From Bin52 sp965243345 (lineage in GTDB: Bacteria > Pseudomonadota > Alphaproteobacteria > Thalassobaculales > Thalassobaculaceae): DNA of 64,000 nucleotides. Made by a program: the position numbers and the translations under genes. The notes under the pieces are model-generated. The model was not told the DNA's origin, made no database searches, and saw only the letters and a list, made by a program, of their open reading frames with translations. The stretch is taken from assembly GCA_965243345.1 (NCBI GenBank), contig CBDEUR010000003.1:2666001-2730000 (forward strand), read 5' to 3'. Below are positions 52,682 to 61,241 of the stretch, piece by piece (the first letter of the stretch is position 1; each line of letters begins with the position of its first letter).

Positions 52682-53905
52682 ATGATGCACCGCAGGAAGC
52701 TTCTGCAGATATCCACGGCTCTGGCACTGGCGGTCGGCCTGGGGGGCGCCGCGCAGGCTGCCGATCCGGTCAAGATCGGCTACGTGGGAGGGATTTCCGG
52801 CGCATGCGGCGGGCTTACCCATTCGGCAGTCAAGGCGATGAAGATCGCGCTGGAGGAAATCAATGCGGCCGGCGGCGCGGCAGGCCGGCAGATCGAGGTG
52901 ATCTGGCGCGACTCCAAGACCAAGCCCGACGAGGGCGCCAAGCAGGCACGCGACCTCATCCTCACCGAAAAGGTCGATCTCCTGACCGGGGTCTGCTCAA
53001 GCTCGGTGTTCATGGCAATCAACCCGATTTCGCAGCAGTACGGCGTCCCGCTCATCAGTGCGATCAGCGGCACCCACAAGGCCACCATCGATTTCGGGCA
53101 TCCGTTCGTCTTCCAGACCCAGCCGCATACCCTCATGGAGGGCAAGGCCCTGGCAGAGTACGCGGCACGCCAGAACTGGAACAACATCGTCACCATGGGC
53201 CTCGACTACGAATGGGGCCGGACCACGGTGAAGGTCTTCACCGAGGAGCTTGCGAAGCTCAAGCCCGACGTGAAGATCTCGAAACAGCTGTGGCCGCGTA
53301 TCGGCGAGACCAACCTGACTTCCTACATAACGGCGGCGCTGGCGGAAGAGCCGGACGCAATCATGGGGGTCCTGTTCGGCAGCGGCACCAACAGCCTGAT
53401 CAAGCAGGGCAAGTCCTACGGCCTGCTCGAGCGGACCAAGTTGCTCACCTTCCTCAGCACGGAGAGCTACATGTCCCTGGGCAAGGACATCCCGGACGGC
53501 GTGCACGGCTGGGCCAGGGGTCCGTTCTACGCTCTCGGATCCGACAAGGCGAAAGCCTTCGTCGAGAAGTACCGCAACGCCCACGACGGCGAGTATCCGA
53601 ACGACTGGGGCATGCTCGGCTATGACGCGATGTACATCATCGCCCGCGGCATAGACGCGGCCGGCGGAACGGATCCGGAGAAATTCCGCCAGGCGCTCGG
53701 TTCCATGACCTTCGACACCATGCGCGGACCGCTGAAGATGCGGATGCTCGATAACACCTTCAACGCGCCGAGCTACCTGGGCGTGACGATGATGAGCGAC
53801 GCCTATCCGTTTCCGACCATGTCGGACGTGGCCGTGATTTCCGGCGACGTGACCCTGCCGTCCGAAGAGACGGTCAAGGCGCTTCGGGCCGCTGCCGCGA
53901 AGTAG
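52682..53905 (+). CDS. Branched-chain amino acid-type ABC transporter substrate-binding protein (LivK family)
   Basis: 407 residues behind GGGAGGAA; ATG 52682 or 52685 could start. Signal peptide RRKLLQISTALALAVGLGGAAQA precedes ADPVKIGYVGGISGACGG. The Peripla_BP_6 fold includes MKIALEEINAAGGAAGRQIEV and LLTGVCSSSVFMAINPISQ. Liv binding proteins of this broad family take amino acids, amides or aromatic acids. Given the neighbouring ligases and hydantoinase, an organic acid or cyclic amide is as likely as leucine. A strong hairpin follows the gene. Confidence 0.9.
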   Translation: MMHRRKLLQISTALALAVGLGGAAQAADPVKIGYVGGISGACGGLTHSAVKAMKIALEEINAAGGAAGRQIEVIWRDSKTKPDEGAKQARDLILTEKVDLLTGVCSSSVFMAINPISQQYGVPLISAISGTHKATIDFGHPFVFQTQPHTLMEGKALAEYAARQNWNNIVTMGLDYEWGRTTVKVFTEELAKLKPDVKISKQLWPRIGETNLTSYITAALAEEPDAIMGVLFGSGTNSLIKQGKSYGLLERTKLLTFLSTESYMSLGKDIPDGVHGWARGPFYALGSDKAKAFVEKYRNAHDGEYPNDWGMLGYDAMYIIARGIDAAGGTDPEKFRQALGSMTFDTMRGPLKMRMLDNTFNAPSYLGVTMMSDAYPFPTMSDVAVISGDVTLPSEETVKALRAAAAK

Positions 53906-53926
53906 CGGTCGCCGGTCACCTTCTGT

Positions 53927-53965
53927 CAGGGAGCCTGTCCCCGGGTTCTCGGGGGAGGCTCCCTG
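53927..53965 (+). promoter_or_regulatory. Strong GC hairpin between the Liv binding-protein and permease genes
   Basis: CAGGGAGCCT (53927-53936) and AGGCTCCCTG (53956-53965) pair perfectly, and CCCCG/CGGGG extend the stem inside. No T-run follows. The placement is the same as the hairpin after the TRAP binding-protein gene, so both may stabilise the upstream mRNA. Confidence 0.65.
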
Positions 53966-53986
53966 CGCCGTCGCGGAAGTCGGACA

Positions 53987-54850
53987 ATGCTGTTCGTTCA
54001 AGTCTTGCAGGGCGTCATGGAGGGGATCTTCCTCTTCCTGATCGCATCGGGCCTGACGCTGATCTTCGGCGTGTCGCGGATCGTCAATTTTGCCCACGGC
54101 TCGTTCTACATGGTCGGCGCCTTCCTGACCTACCAGATCTATCCGTGGATCGCGGAGGGAACGGCCCTCGGTTTCTTTGCGACAATCGTGATCTGCGGAT
54201 TGCTGGTGGCCGCTCTCGGCCTGCTGTTCGAGGTCTTCCTGCTGCGGCGCGTCTATCACGCCGAGGAACTGATGCAGCTGGTATTGACCCTGGCTGCGGT
54301 GCTGATAATCCGTGACGCCACCAAGTTCATCTGGGGTCTCGATGACGTCACGGTGTCGCTGCCGGACACGCTTGCCGGCGCGGCGGTGGTCGGAGGCACC
54401 TATCTGCCGACCTATCAGCTCGTCATGGTGGGGGTCGGCGTGGTGGTGCTGGCGGCCGTGTGGGGCTTCCTCAAGTTCACCCATGCCGGGATCATCCTGC
54501 GGGCCGCGACCGACGACCGCGGCATGGTCGCGCTGCTCGGCATCAACCAGGCCCACGTCTTTTCCTCGGTCTTCGCCATCGGCTGTTTCCTCGCCGGAAT
54601 AGCCGGCGGTTTTGCTGCCGCCTTCGAGAGCATCAATTACCTGCTCGACACGCGGGTCATCGTGCTTGCCTTCATCGTGGTGGTGATCGGCGGCCTCGGC
54701 AATCTCTACGGAGCGCTGTACGCGTCGCTGGCGGTCGGCATCCTGAAGGCGCTCGGGCTCCTGTTCGCGCCGCGACTGTCGATGGTGATCATCTTTCTTC
54801 TCATGGCGGTGGTCCTGCTGATACGGTCCCTGCGCAGGACGACGGAGTGA
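53987..54850 (+). CDS. Liv-type ABC transporter permease (LivH family)
   Basis: 287 residues with about eight hydrophobic helices. GVMEGIFLFLIASGLTLIFGVSRIVNFAHGSFYMVGAF is the typical LivH start, and EDRGMVAL-like RAATDDRGMVALLGIN is the cytoplasmic coupling region. It forms the translocation path with the LivM subunit encoded next (two bases apart from ATG 54853). Substrate unknown. Confidence 0.93.
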   Translation: MLFVQVLQGVMEGIFLFLIASGLTLIFGVSRIVNFAHGSFYMVGAFLTYQIYPWIAEGTALGFFATIVICGLLVAALGLLFEVFLLRRVYHAEELMQLVLTLAAVLIIRDATKFIWGLDDVTVSLPDTLAGAAVVGGTYLPTYQLVMVGVGVVVLAAVWGFLKFTHAGIILRAATDDRGMVALLGINQAHVFSSVFAIGCFLAGIAGGFAAAFESINYLLDTRVIVLAFIVVVIGGLGNLYGALYASLAVGILKALGLLFAPRLSMVIIFLLMAVVLLIRSLRRTTE

Positions 54851-54852
54851 CC

Positions 54853-55839
54853 ATGACGCCAGGCGACGGGACCCGGAGGCACTCCGCATCGGCGCCGAAG
54901 CGCGGGGACGCCTACTCGATCAACTGGCGCCTGGTCCTGTCCGTGGTCGTGCTGCAGTCCATCCTGCTGGTGGTATCGCCGCCGCTGGTGGTCTTCGCAC
55001 TCATCGAAGTCATGATCTTCGCCCTGTACGCCAGCGCTCTCAACCTGCTGCTGAGTTTCAGCGGCATGGTCTCGTTCGGGCACGCCGTGTATTTCGGTCT
55101 CGGCGCCTATGGTCTGGCGCTGTCCATTACCCATTTCGACTTCCCCATCGCCCTCGGCATCATCGCCGGGCCGCTGGTCAGCGCCTTTTTCGGTCTGGTC
55201 TACGGCATTCTCTGCGTCCAGCTCACCGCGATCTATGCCGCGATGCTGACGCTCGCGTGCGCCGAAGTGACATACGCGGTCGTCTTTCAGTGGTTTGACG
55301 TGACCGGAGGGGATTCGGGCATCTCCGGCCATGTCCCGACCATGCTGGGGCTCGAGCCCTATCAGTTCGGCCTTGTCGTCCTGTGCGTGGTGACGGTGGC
55401 GATCCTGATGCTGTGGCGCGTCGTGTATTCGCCGCTGGGCCTCACCATCCGTGCCGTCGGGCAGAATCCGGCACGCGCTGCCGCCCTCGGTCACGGACGG
55501 AAGTCGGTACAGTTGATCGCCTTCGTCATCTCGGCGTTCTTCTCAGGTGTTGCGGGCACCCTGTTCGGAATCTTCCACGGCAATGTCTTTCCGGACTATG
55601 TCGGCATCCTGTTCACCGTTGACGGGCTGCTCATGGTGGTGCTCGGCGGGCTGTACAGCTTCGGTGCCGGGATCTACGGCGCCATCGTCTACAAGCTCCT
55701 CGACAATCTCGCGGCGCACTATTTCGAGTACTGGCAACTGGTCATCGGATGCATCATCGTCATCGTCGTGCTTGTATCTCCGAGCGGGATCGCCGGCCTG
55801 GTGCGTCGTATCGTCAGTCGGACCGGGCCGCGGCGATGA
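54853..55839 (+). CDS. Liv-type ABC transporter permease (LivM family)
   Basis: 328 residues. ATG 54853 is chosen; a GTG two codons upstream overlaps the livH stop. LYASALNLLLSFSGMVSFGHAVYFGLGAYGLAL and RAVGQNPARAAALGH are the family signatures. Its stop overlaps the next ATPase start (ATGA), typical of Liv operons. Confidence 0.92.
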   Translation: MTPGDGTRRHSASAPKRGDAYSINWRLVLSVVVLQSILLVVSPPLVVFALIEVMIFALYASALNLLLSFSGMVSFGHAVYFGLGAYGLALSITHFDFPIALGIIAGPLVSAFFGLVYGILCVQLTAIYAAMLTLACAEVTYAVVFQWFDVTGGDSGISGHVPTMLGLEPYQFGLVVLCVVTVAILMLWRVVYSPLGLTIRAVGQNPARAAALGHGRKSVQLIAFVISAFFSGVAGTLFGIFHGNVFPDYVGILFTVDGLLMVVLGGLYSFGAGIYGAIVYKLLDNLAAHYFEYWQLVIGCIIVIVVLVSPSGIAGLVRRIVSRTGPRR

Positions 55840-56600
55840 CGGGGAACCCGATGTCGCGGCCGGCACTCAGGGTTCGGGGCCTGCACAAGGAGTTCGGCCG
55901 GTTCGTTGCCCTGGACAGTGTCGACCTGACGGTCGATGAAGGAGAAATCCGCGCCATCATCGGCCCGAACGGCGCCGGCAAGACGACGTTGATCAATGTG
56001 CTTGGCGGCCAGATCGTGGCCGACCGCGGCAGTGTCGAAGTCGCCGGCCGCAGGCTCAACCGCCAGCACCCGCACCAGGTGGCGAAGCTCGGCGTCGGGC
56101 GCACCTACCAGATATCGAGCACCCTGCGGCGCATGACCGTCTTCGACAACATGCTCTGCGCCCACAATGCCGTATCGGGAAAGTGGTTCAGCCTGAGTGC
56201 CGGCCGGCTGCGGACGATGGAAGACGCCGTGCTTGCCGATCTGAAGGCGATCGAGCTCGACGGGCTGGCGGACCAGGTCGTTGATGACATTTCGCATGGC
56301 GACCGCAAGCGGCTGGAGTTCGGTATGGTGCTGGCAACCCGCCCGAAGGTGCTGCTGCTCGACGAACCGACCGCCGGAATGGGGCTGCGCGAACGACACG
56401 AGCTGATCGATCTGGTCCTGGCGGTCACCCGCGAGAGGGGACTGACCCTGGTGTTCGTGGAGCATGATATCGACGTCGTCTTCAAGGCGGCGGAGACGAT
56501 CACCGTCATGGCGCTGGGAGGCGTCTTCGCCGAAGGAAAACCGGACGAGATTGCGGCCAATTCGGCAGTTCAGGACATCTACCTGGGCGGGACCGGCTGA
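55836..56600 (+). CDS. Liv-type ABC transporter ATPase (LivG family)
   Basis: 254 residues from ATG 55836; ATG 55851 with GGGGA upstream is a possible alternative. Walker A GPNGAGKTT, Walker B VLLLDEPTAGMG, and the LivG-type VGRTYQISSTLRRMTVFDNM. The signature motif reads ISHGDRKRLEF in place of LSGGQ, a known variant in LivG. It overlaps livM by four bases. Confidence 0.92.
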   Translation: MTGNPMSRPALRVRGLHKEFGRFVALDSVDLTVDEGEIRAIIGPNGAGKTTLINVLGGQIVADRGSVEVAGRRLNRQHPHQVAKLGVGRTYQISSTLRRMTVFDNMLCAHNAVSGKWFSLSAGRLRTMEDAVLADLKAIELDGLADQVVDDISHGDRKRLEFGMVLATRPKVLLLDEPTAGMGLRERHELIDLVLAVTRERGLTLVFVEHDIDVVFKAAETITVMALGGVFAEGKPDEIAANSAVQDIYLGGTG

Positions 56601-57307
56601 TGTTGGCACTTGAAGACGTCGTCGCGGCCTACGGGCAGAGCCAGGCGCTCCACGGCATCGACCTCGAGGTCAGGGAAGGCGAAGTCGTCTGCATGGTGGG
56701 TCGCAACGGCGCCGGCAAGACCAGCACCATGCGGTGCATCGTGCACGACATGATCCGGGTGACCGGCGGATCCGTTCGCTTCAAGGGCGAGGAGATCGCC
56801 GGTCTCGACCCGCACCTGGTGGCCCGCAGGGGCATCGGCTATGTCCCGGAAGACCGTCGGGTCTTTGCCAGCCTCACGGTAGCTGAAAACCTGAAAGTAC
56901 CGCGCTCGCATACCGGGCAGGGCGGATACTGGAACGTCGAACGGATTACGGAGCTGTTTCCGCAACTGGGCGAGTTTCATTCGCGCCTCGCCGGAAACCT
57001 CAGCGGCGGCCAGCAGCAGATGCTGAGCATCGCGCGCTCCCTGCTGACCAATCCGGAGTTTCTGCTGCTGGACGAGCCGCACGAAGGACTGGCTCCGGTC
57101 GTTGCGCGGGACGTGATCAAGGCGGTCAACACCCTGAAGTCGCTGGGTGTATCGATGCTGATTTCCGAACAGCAGCTGCACCTTGTGCACGAAACCGCCG
57201 ACCGGATCTATATTATCGACCGTGGCCGCATGGTGTTCTCGGGCACGATGGAGGAATTCGAGAGCGATCCCGAGATCGCCCGGCGCTACCTTATGGTCGT
57301 GCAGTAG
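56600..57307 (+). CDS. Liv-type ABC transporter ATPase (LivF family)
   Basis: 235 residues, starting inside the livG stop (TGATG). Walker A GRNGAGKTS, signature LSGGQQQML, Walker B LLLDEPHEGLAP, and the LivF-specific VPEDRRVFASLTVAENL. It pairs with LivG to drive the importer. This is the last gene of the five-gene liv set. Confidence 0.93.
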   Translation: MLALEDVVAAYGQSQALHGIDLEVREGEVVCMVGRNGAGKTSTMRCIVHDMIRVTGGSVRFKGEEIAGLDPHLVARRGIGYVPEDRRVFASLTVAENLKVPRSHTGQGGYWNVERITELFPQLGEFHSRLAGNLSGGQQQMLSIARSLLTNPEFLLLDEPHEGLAPVVARDVIKAVNTLKSLGVSMLISEQQLHLVHETADRIYIIDRGRMVFSGTMEEFESDPEIARRYLMVVQ

Positions 57308-57810
57308 AAACGGCGACATGTCCGCCGGTGACCGACGGCCGTGCATCGCCCGTCATGTCCTCGTGCCGGACATGCCTTCACGATGCCGTTGTTCCTGGAA
57401 TTGGCGTTGTCCCGAGGCCGAACCGGCCGGGAACCGCGCGTGATCGGGATCCCGATCCGGACGACCGCGGCCCTCCTCGCCCTTCGAGCGCACCGGGATA
57501 CGGCACGGGCGGAGCGACGGCATGCGCGCCACGACCCGCGCTTCCGGTTTCGAAGCACCCCCGGCAGCCCGGCATCCTCGCCCGCACACGCATCGCAACC
57601 TGTCCGGCAACGGCGTGCACCATCGGCGTAGTTCCCCGTACCCGGCAAGCCGGCCCGCCGGGCGTATCACTCCGCCGGACAGGCCACGCGCATCCGGCTC
57701 GCTGCCATGCCGCAACCTGCACTCGCGGCCTCGCGCGTTGCCTTGCGCGGTCCCGGTCCGGTTCATATGGTCCTGTCCTTTCCGGTCCGGCCGGCCTGAG
57801 GAGAGAGATC
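57308..57810. other. Intergenic region of about 500 bases, no supported gene
   Basis: Between the Liv operon and a CoA ligase gene. Frames on both strands give Arg/Pro/Ala-rich text with no ribosome binding sites or family resemblance. It could hold regulatory DNA; no clear promoter was found by eye. Confidence 0.45.
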
Positions 57811-59385
57811 ATGGACCCGAGGGGGCGGAGACACGGCAATCTCGGTTACTTCTCCCATGAGGCGGCGCGGGACAACCCGGACGGCACCGCGGTCATTGAT
57901 CTCTCGCGCACGCCGGCACGCACGGTGACCTACCGTGAACTCGAGCGGCGACTTGACCAGGTGGCGTCGCTGCTGACAGCCGCGGGAGTGCGGCCCGGCG
58001 AACGTCTCGCCATGTGTGTGGGCAACCGGTTCGAGTTTGTCGAGATCATGTTCGGCATGATGCGCGCCGGAATTGTCCCGGTCCCGCTCAATACCAAGCT
58101 TTCCGGGGACGTCATCTCCTACATCCTTTCCGACTCGGGAAGCCGGGGCGCGATCGTCGAGCCGGGCACCAACAGGTTCGTAACCGGTATCGTCGAGGAC
58201 CTCGCCCTTCCGGTACGCTTCAGCTTGGACCTGAAGCTGCCTGGCTGGAACGCCTGGGAACCGCAGGTGACTGCCGCGGAACCCGGCTTCGACGCAGTTG
58301 ATATCGACGGGGATCATCTCGCGTTCCTGCCGTACACCTCGGGCTCCACCGGTCATCCCAAGGGAGTTCCGCTGACGCACCGGGGCCAGATGTGGTGGAT
58401 CCGCACGGTTCAGCGCCACTGGCCGTCGTCCGCGAGCAGCCGCGCGCTTGCCGCCATGCCGCTCTATCACAAGAACGCGATGGCAGGGGCCGTCAAGCCG
58501 ATGCTGCACGCAGGCGGCTCGGTGGTTCTCCTGCCGGATTTCGAGCCCGAGCGGTTCATCCACACGCTCAGTGCGCATGGCTGCACCCGCGCCGGCGGTG
58601 TCCCGGCAGCGTTCTCCATGATGCTTCGCCATCGCGACCTCATCGACAGGCTCGAGTTTCCCAAGCTCGAGTCGCTGATGGTCGGATCGGCCCCGGTCAC
58701 CAGGGAACTGGCCGAGCAGATCGAGGATGCGTTCGGGGTTCCCGTCTCGGAAAGCTACGGCCTGACGGAGGGGGGACCGGTCATGCTGGGACCGCCGACC
58801 GATGGCCGCGCAATCCCGCACGGCAGCTGCGGCGTCGCGTGGCCCGATGGCGAGGTCAGGCTGGTGGGAGCGAACGGGAAGGACGACCCCGCTCACGGGG
58901 AGCTCTGGGTGCGCAACCCGGGCGTCACGCCGGGGTACTACAACCTGCCCGAACTCAACGGCGAGCGGCTGGTGGATGGGTGGCTGCGGACCGGCGACCT
59001 GTTCCACCGCGATGCCGACGGCTTCTTCTACTTCAGGGGCCGGACCGACGACATGTTCAATTCCGGCGGCGAGAACATCTACCCGAAGGAAGTCGAGAAC
59101 CTGCTGCTGTCGCATCCGTCGGTGGTTGACGCCTGCGTGGTGCCGGTCGCGCACACCGTGAAGGGCCAGGTCCCGGTCGCCCTGGTCATGGTCACGCGTG
59201 ACGCGTCACCCTCGCCCGAGGAGCTGCGTACCTACTGCCTGGAGTACGGCCCGCCCTATGCCCATCCCCGCCGGGTGGAAATCGTCGAACAGATCCCGCT
59301 GAACGGCGCCGGCAAGAACGACCGCACGGCGGTTGCCCGGATGATGGCGGAACGCCACGGAACCCTCGGCTCCGCGATCGCGTGA
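57811..59385 (+). CDS. AMP-forming acyl-CoA ligase
   Basis: 524 residues from ATG 57811 (GAGGAG upstream). P-loop YTSGSTGHPKGV, SESYGLTEGGPV, GWLRTGDLFHRD, RTDDMFNSGGENIYPKEVE and the lysine in PLNGAGKNDR. Its sequence differs from the tandem pair at 49-52 kb and is nearer to general fatty/aromatic acid CoA ligases. It follows the Liv operon and probably activates an imported acid. Confidence 0.9.
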   Translation: MDPRGRRHGNLGYFSHEAARDNPDGTAVIDLSRTPARTVTYRELERRLDQVASLLTAAGVRPGERLAMCVGNRFEFVEIMFGMMRAGIVPVPLNTKLSGDVISYILSDSGSRGAIVEPGTNRFVTGIVEDLALPVRFSLDLKLPGWNAWEPQVTAAEPGFDAVDIDGDHLAFLPYTSGSTGHPKGVPLTHRGQMWWIRTVQRHWPSSASSRALAAMPLYHKNAMAGAVKPMLHAGGSVVLLPDFEPERFIHTLSAHGCTRAGGVPAAFSMMLRHRDLIDRLEFPKLESLMVGSAPVTRELAEQIEDAFGVPVSESYGLTEGGPVMLGPPTDGRAIPHGSCGVAWPDGEVRLVGANGKDDPAHGELWVRNPGVTPGYYNLPELNGERLVDGWLRTGDLFHRDADGFFYFRGRTDDMFNSGGENIYPKEVENLLLSHPSVVDACVVPVAHTVKGQVPVALVMVTRDASPSPEELRTYCLEYGPPYAHPRRVEIVEQIPLNGAGKNDRTAVARMMAERHGTLGSAIA

Positions 59386-59415
59386 CCTGCCCCGACCGGG
59401 AAGTGGCCCGGCGGA

Positions 59416-60951
59416 TCAGTCCAGACGGATAATCCGCCCCTCAAGGGTCGGCGAGACGGTTCCCGCTGTCGTGACATGCTCGATGACCCGGGTGGCAAGC
59501 AGCGCGCCGTCCCGGGCCGGGATCAGCCGTTCGGCTGTTTCAAACACGGCGTACCCGTCTCCACCCTTCGCCAGGAAATCGTTCGTCGCCAGGGTATAGA
59601 CCGCCGCTTCGTCGAGCGGCTTGCCCCCGACCGCGACATCAACAACCCGTGCGCCCTTCGGCCGGCGCGCATCGAACGAGAACGTCAGTCCCGACACCTG
59701 GGGAAAGGCACCGCGACCGTCTTCGATACCTGCAACGCCGATCTCGAGCGCTGTCCTGAGCTGCGCTCCGGTCACGGCCAGCTTCACCGTTTTGTTTCCG
59801 AACGGCAGTTCCGTCAGCACGATCCGGCGGGTAAGCGCCGTCCCGGCGGGATAGACGGTATCGCCGCGGATCCCCCCACCGTTGGTCAGCGCAACATCAC
59901 TGCCGGCTGCCGCGCGCATCGCGTCGGCAACCAGGTTTCCGATCGCGGCCTCACCCGAGCGCACGGACGCCCGCCGGCTGTCCAGCTCCGTTGAGGTCTG
60001 GCCGAGGACCGTGTCCATTCCCTGCTCGAGTTGCCGGCGCAGCACATCGACGGCATCGACGAGATCGGGCTCGAGGTCGACCCCCGCGGTCGGGCGAAGT
60101 TCATAGCCCTGTTTCAGGACCAGCCTGCTGCCGCCCCGTCCGTCCTCTTTCCGATTGATCTCGAGCCGGAGGATCCCGACATGGATCCCCTGGGAGCCTG
60201 CCTTCAGGATGGTCTGCCGGCCATCATGCAATGCCAGCACGAGGTGGTCGTGGCCGCCGAGGACGATGTCGATCTCGGGAACCTCGCGCAGGAGTTCCCG
60301 GTCCTGCTCGACATGGTTGTGCGTGAGCGCAACCACGACATCCGCTCCCGCATCCCTGAGCCCGGCGGCGAGAGTGGCGGCGGACGCGGTGACCGGGGCA
60401 AAGGAAACCTCCGGGCCCGGTGCCGAAATGCTCGCGGTCTCCGGGGTGGTGATCCCCAGAAACCCGATGCGGTACCCGCCGTGTTCGACCATGCCTGTGG
60501 GCCGGGTGCCGGGAAAGCCGGGCCTGCCCCGCCAGGTCACGTTGCCGGCGAGCCACGTGGCGTTCGACTCGCCGAGCCGCCGCTCGAGAATCTCCGGTCC
60601 GAAGTCGAACTCGTGGTTGCCCAGAACGGCAAAGTCGAACCCGATGGCATTGGCAAGCGCGATCATGTGCGCGCCCTTGTCGACACCGGACAGCAGCGAT
60701 GGCGAGATCATGTCACCGCCAAAGGTGACGATTGCACGGTGTCCGGCTGCCCCGGCGCGCGCACGCTCCTCGCGTACGACCGTGGCGATCCTCGCGGCAC
60801 CTCCCCGCCCCTTTATCCCCTCCATCCGATCCCAGTCGTTGACGTGGACCAGGGTGACCGACACCGGTTCGGCGCGCCCCGGCCTGGCCGGGGCGCAGGC
60901 AATCACGCCGGCACACACGAGAAGAACAAGTAATCGAAGCCACCCGGTCAT
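59416..60951 (-). CDS. 5'-nucleotidase/UshA-type metallophosphatase, exported
   Basis: 511 residues from ATG 60951. The N-terminal signal has a possible lipobox (VIAC, Cys19). Metallophosphoesterase motifs: VHVNDWDRMEG (D39, with Asp41 where most members have His), TFGGD80, LGNHEFDFG (N112/H113), ALTHNHVE, LGGHDHLV. The C-terminal 5_nucleotid_C domain has NLVADAMRAA and NGGGIRGD. It likely hydrolyses nucleotides or sugar-phosphate nucleotides in the periplasm. The Asp41 substitution changes one metal ligand and may alter metal use. The frame stays open far upstream into the MATE gene, but the signal peptide fixes the start. Confidence 0.88.
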   Translation of the reverse strand: MTGWLRLLVLLVCAGVIACAPARPGRAEPVSVTLVHVNDWDRMEGIKGRGGAARIATVVREERARAGAAGHRAIVTFGGDMISPSLLSGVDKGAHMIALANAIGFDFAVLGNHEFDFGPEILERRLGESNATWLAGNVTWRGRPGFPGTRPTGMVEHGGYRIGFLGITTPETASISAPGPEVSFAPVTASAATLAAGLRDAGADVVVALTHNHVEQDRELLREVPEIDIVLGGHDHLVLALHDGRQTILKAGSQGIHVGILRLEINRKEDGRGGSRLVLKQGYELRPTAGVDLEPDLVDAVDVLRRQLEQGMDTVLGQTSTELDSRRASVRSGEAAIGNLVADAMRAAAGSDVALTNGGGIRGDTVYPAGTALTRRIVLTELPFGNKTVKLAVTGAQLRTALEIGVAGIEDGRGAFPQVSGLTFSFDARRPKGARVVDVAVGGKPLDEAAVYTLATNDFLAKGGDGYAVFETAERLIPARDGALLATRVIEHVTTAGTVSPTLEGRIIRLD

Positions 60952-61241
60952 GACGAATGATCCCCTGCTTGCGGTCTCCACCAGTCGCGACTGGCAAGCG
61001 CATCGTATCCCATACTTCGGGTCCGCGCAGGCAGCTGGCGCGGACCTGCACGCTGCAGTACCCCGGACAACGTGACCCTGCGGGCCCGGTCGCGGCGGGA
61101 ACGGCCAGGTGTGGCAATCGCGTCCGCGCCGGAGCACGAACCGTGTCCGCGGTCGGTACCGCATGCGCAATGCCACCCGCTCGCGGGAGGCCACGCCTTG
61201 CCTGGTATCGAACCCGCCAGACGCATGCGGAGCCGGCCCTC
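60952..61241. other. Short noncoding stretch between two minus-strand genes
   Basis: 290 bases with no supported gene. An interrupted inverted repeat GTCCGCG/CGCGGAC lies near 61020-61045. Confidence 0.4.

Noticed and set aside
57308..57810. Possible extra gene in the gap after the Liv operon
   Set aside because: All frames look like noncoding high-GC sequence, without start signals or recognisable motifs.
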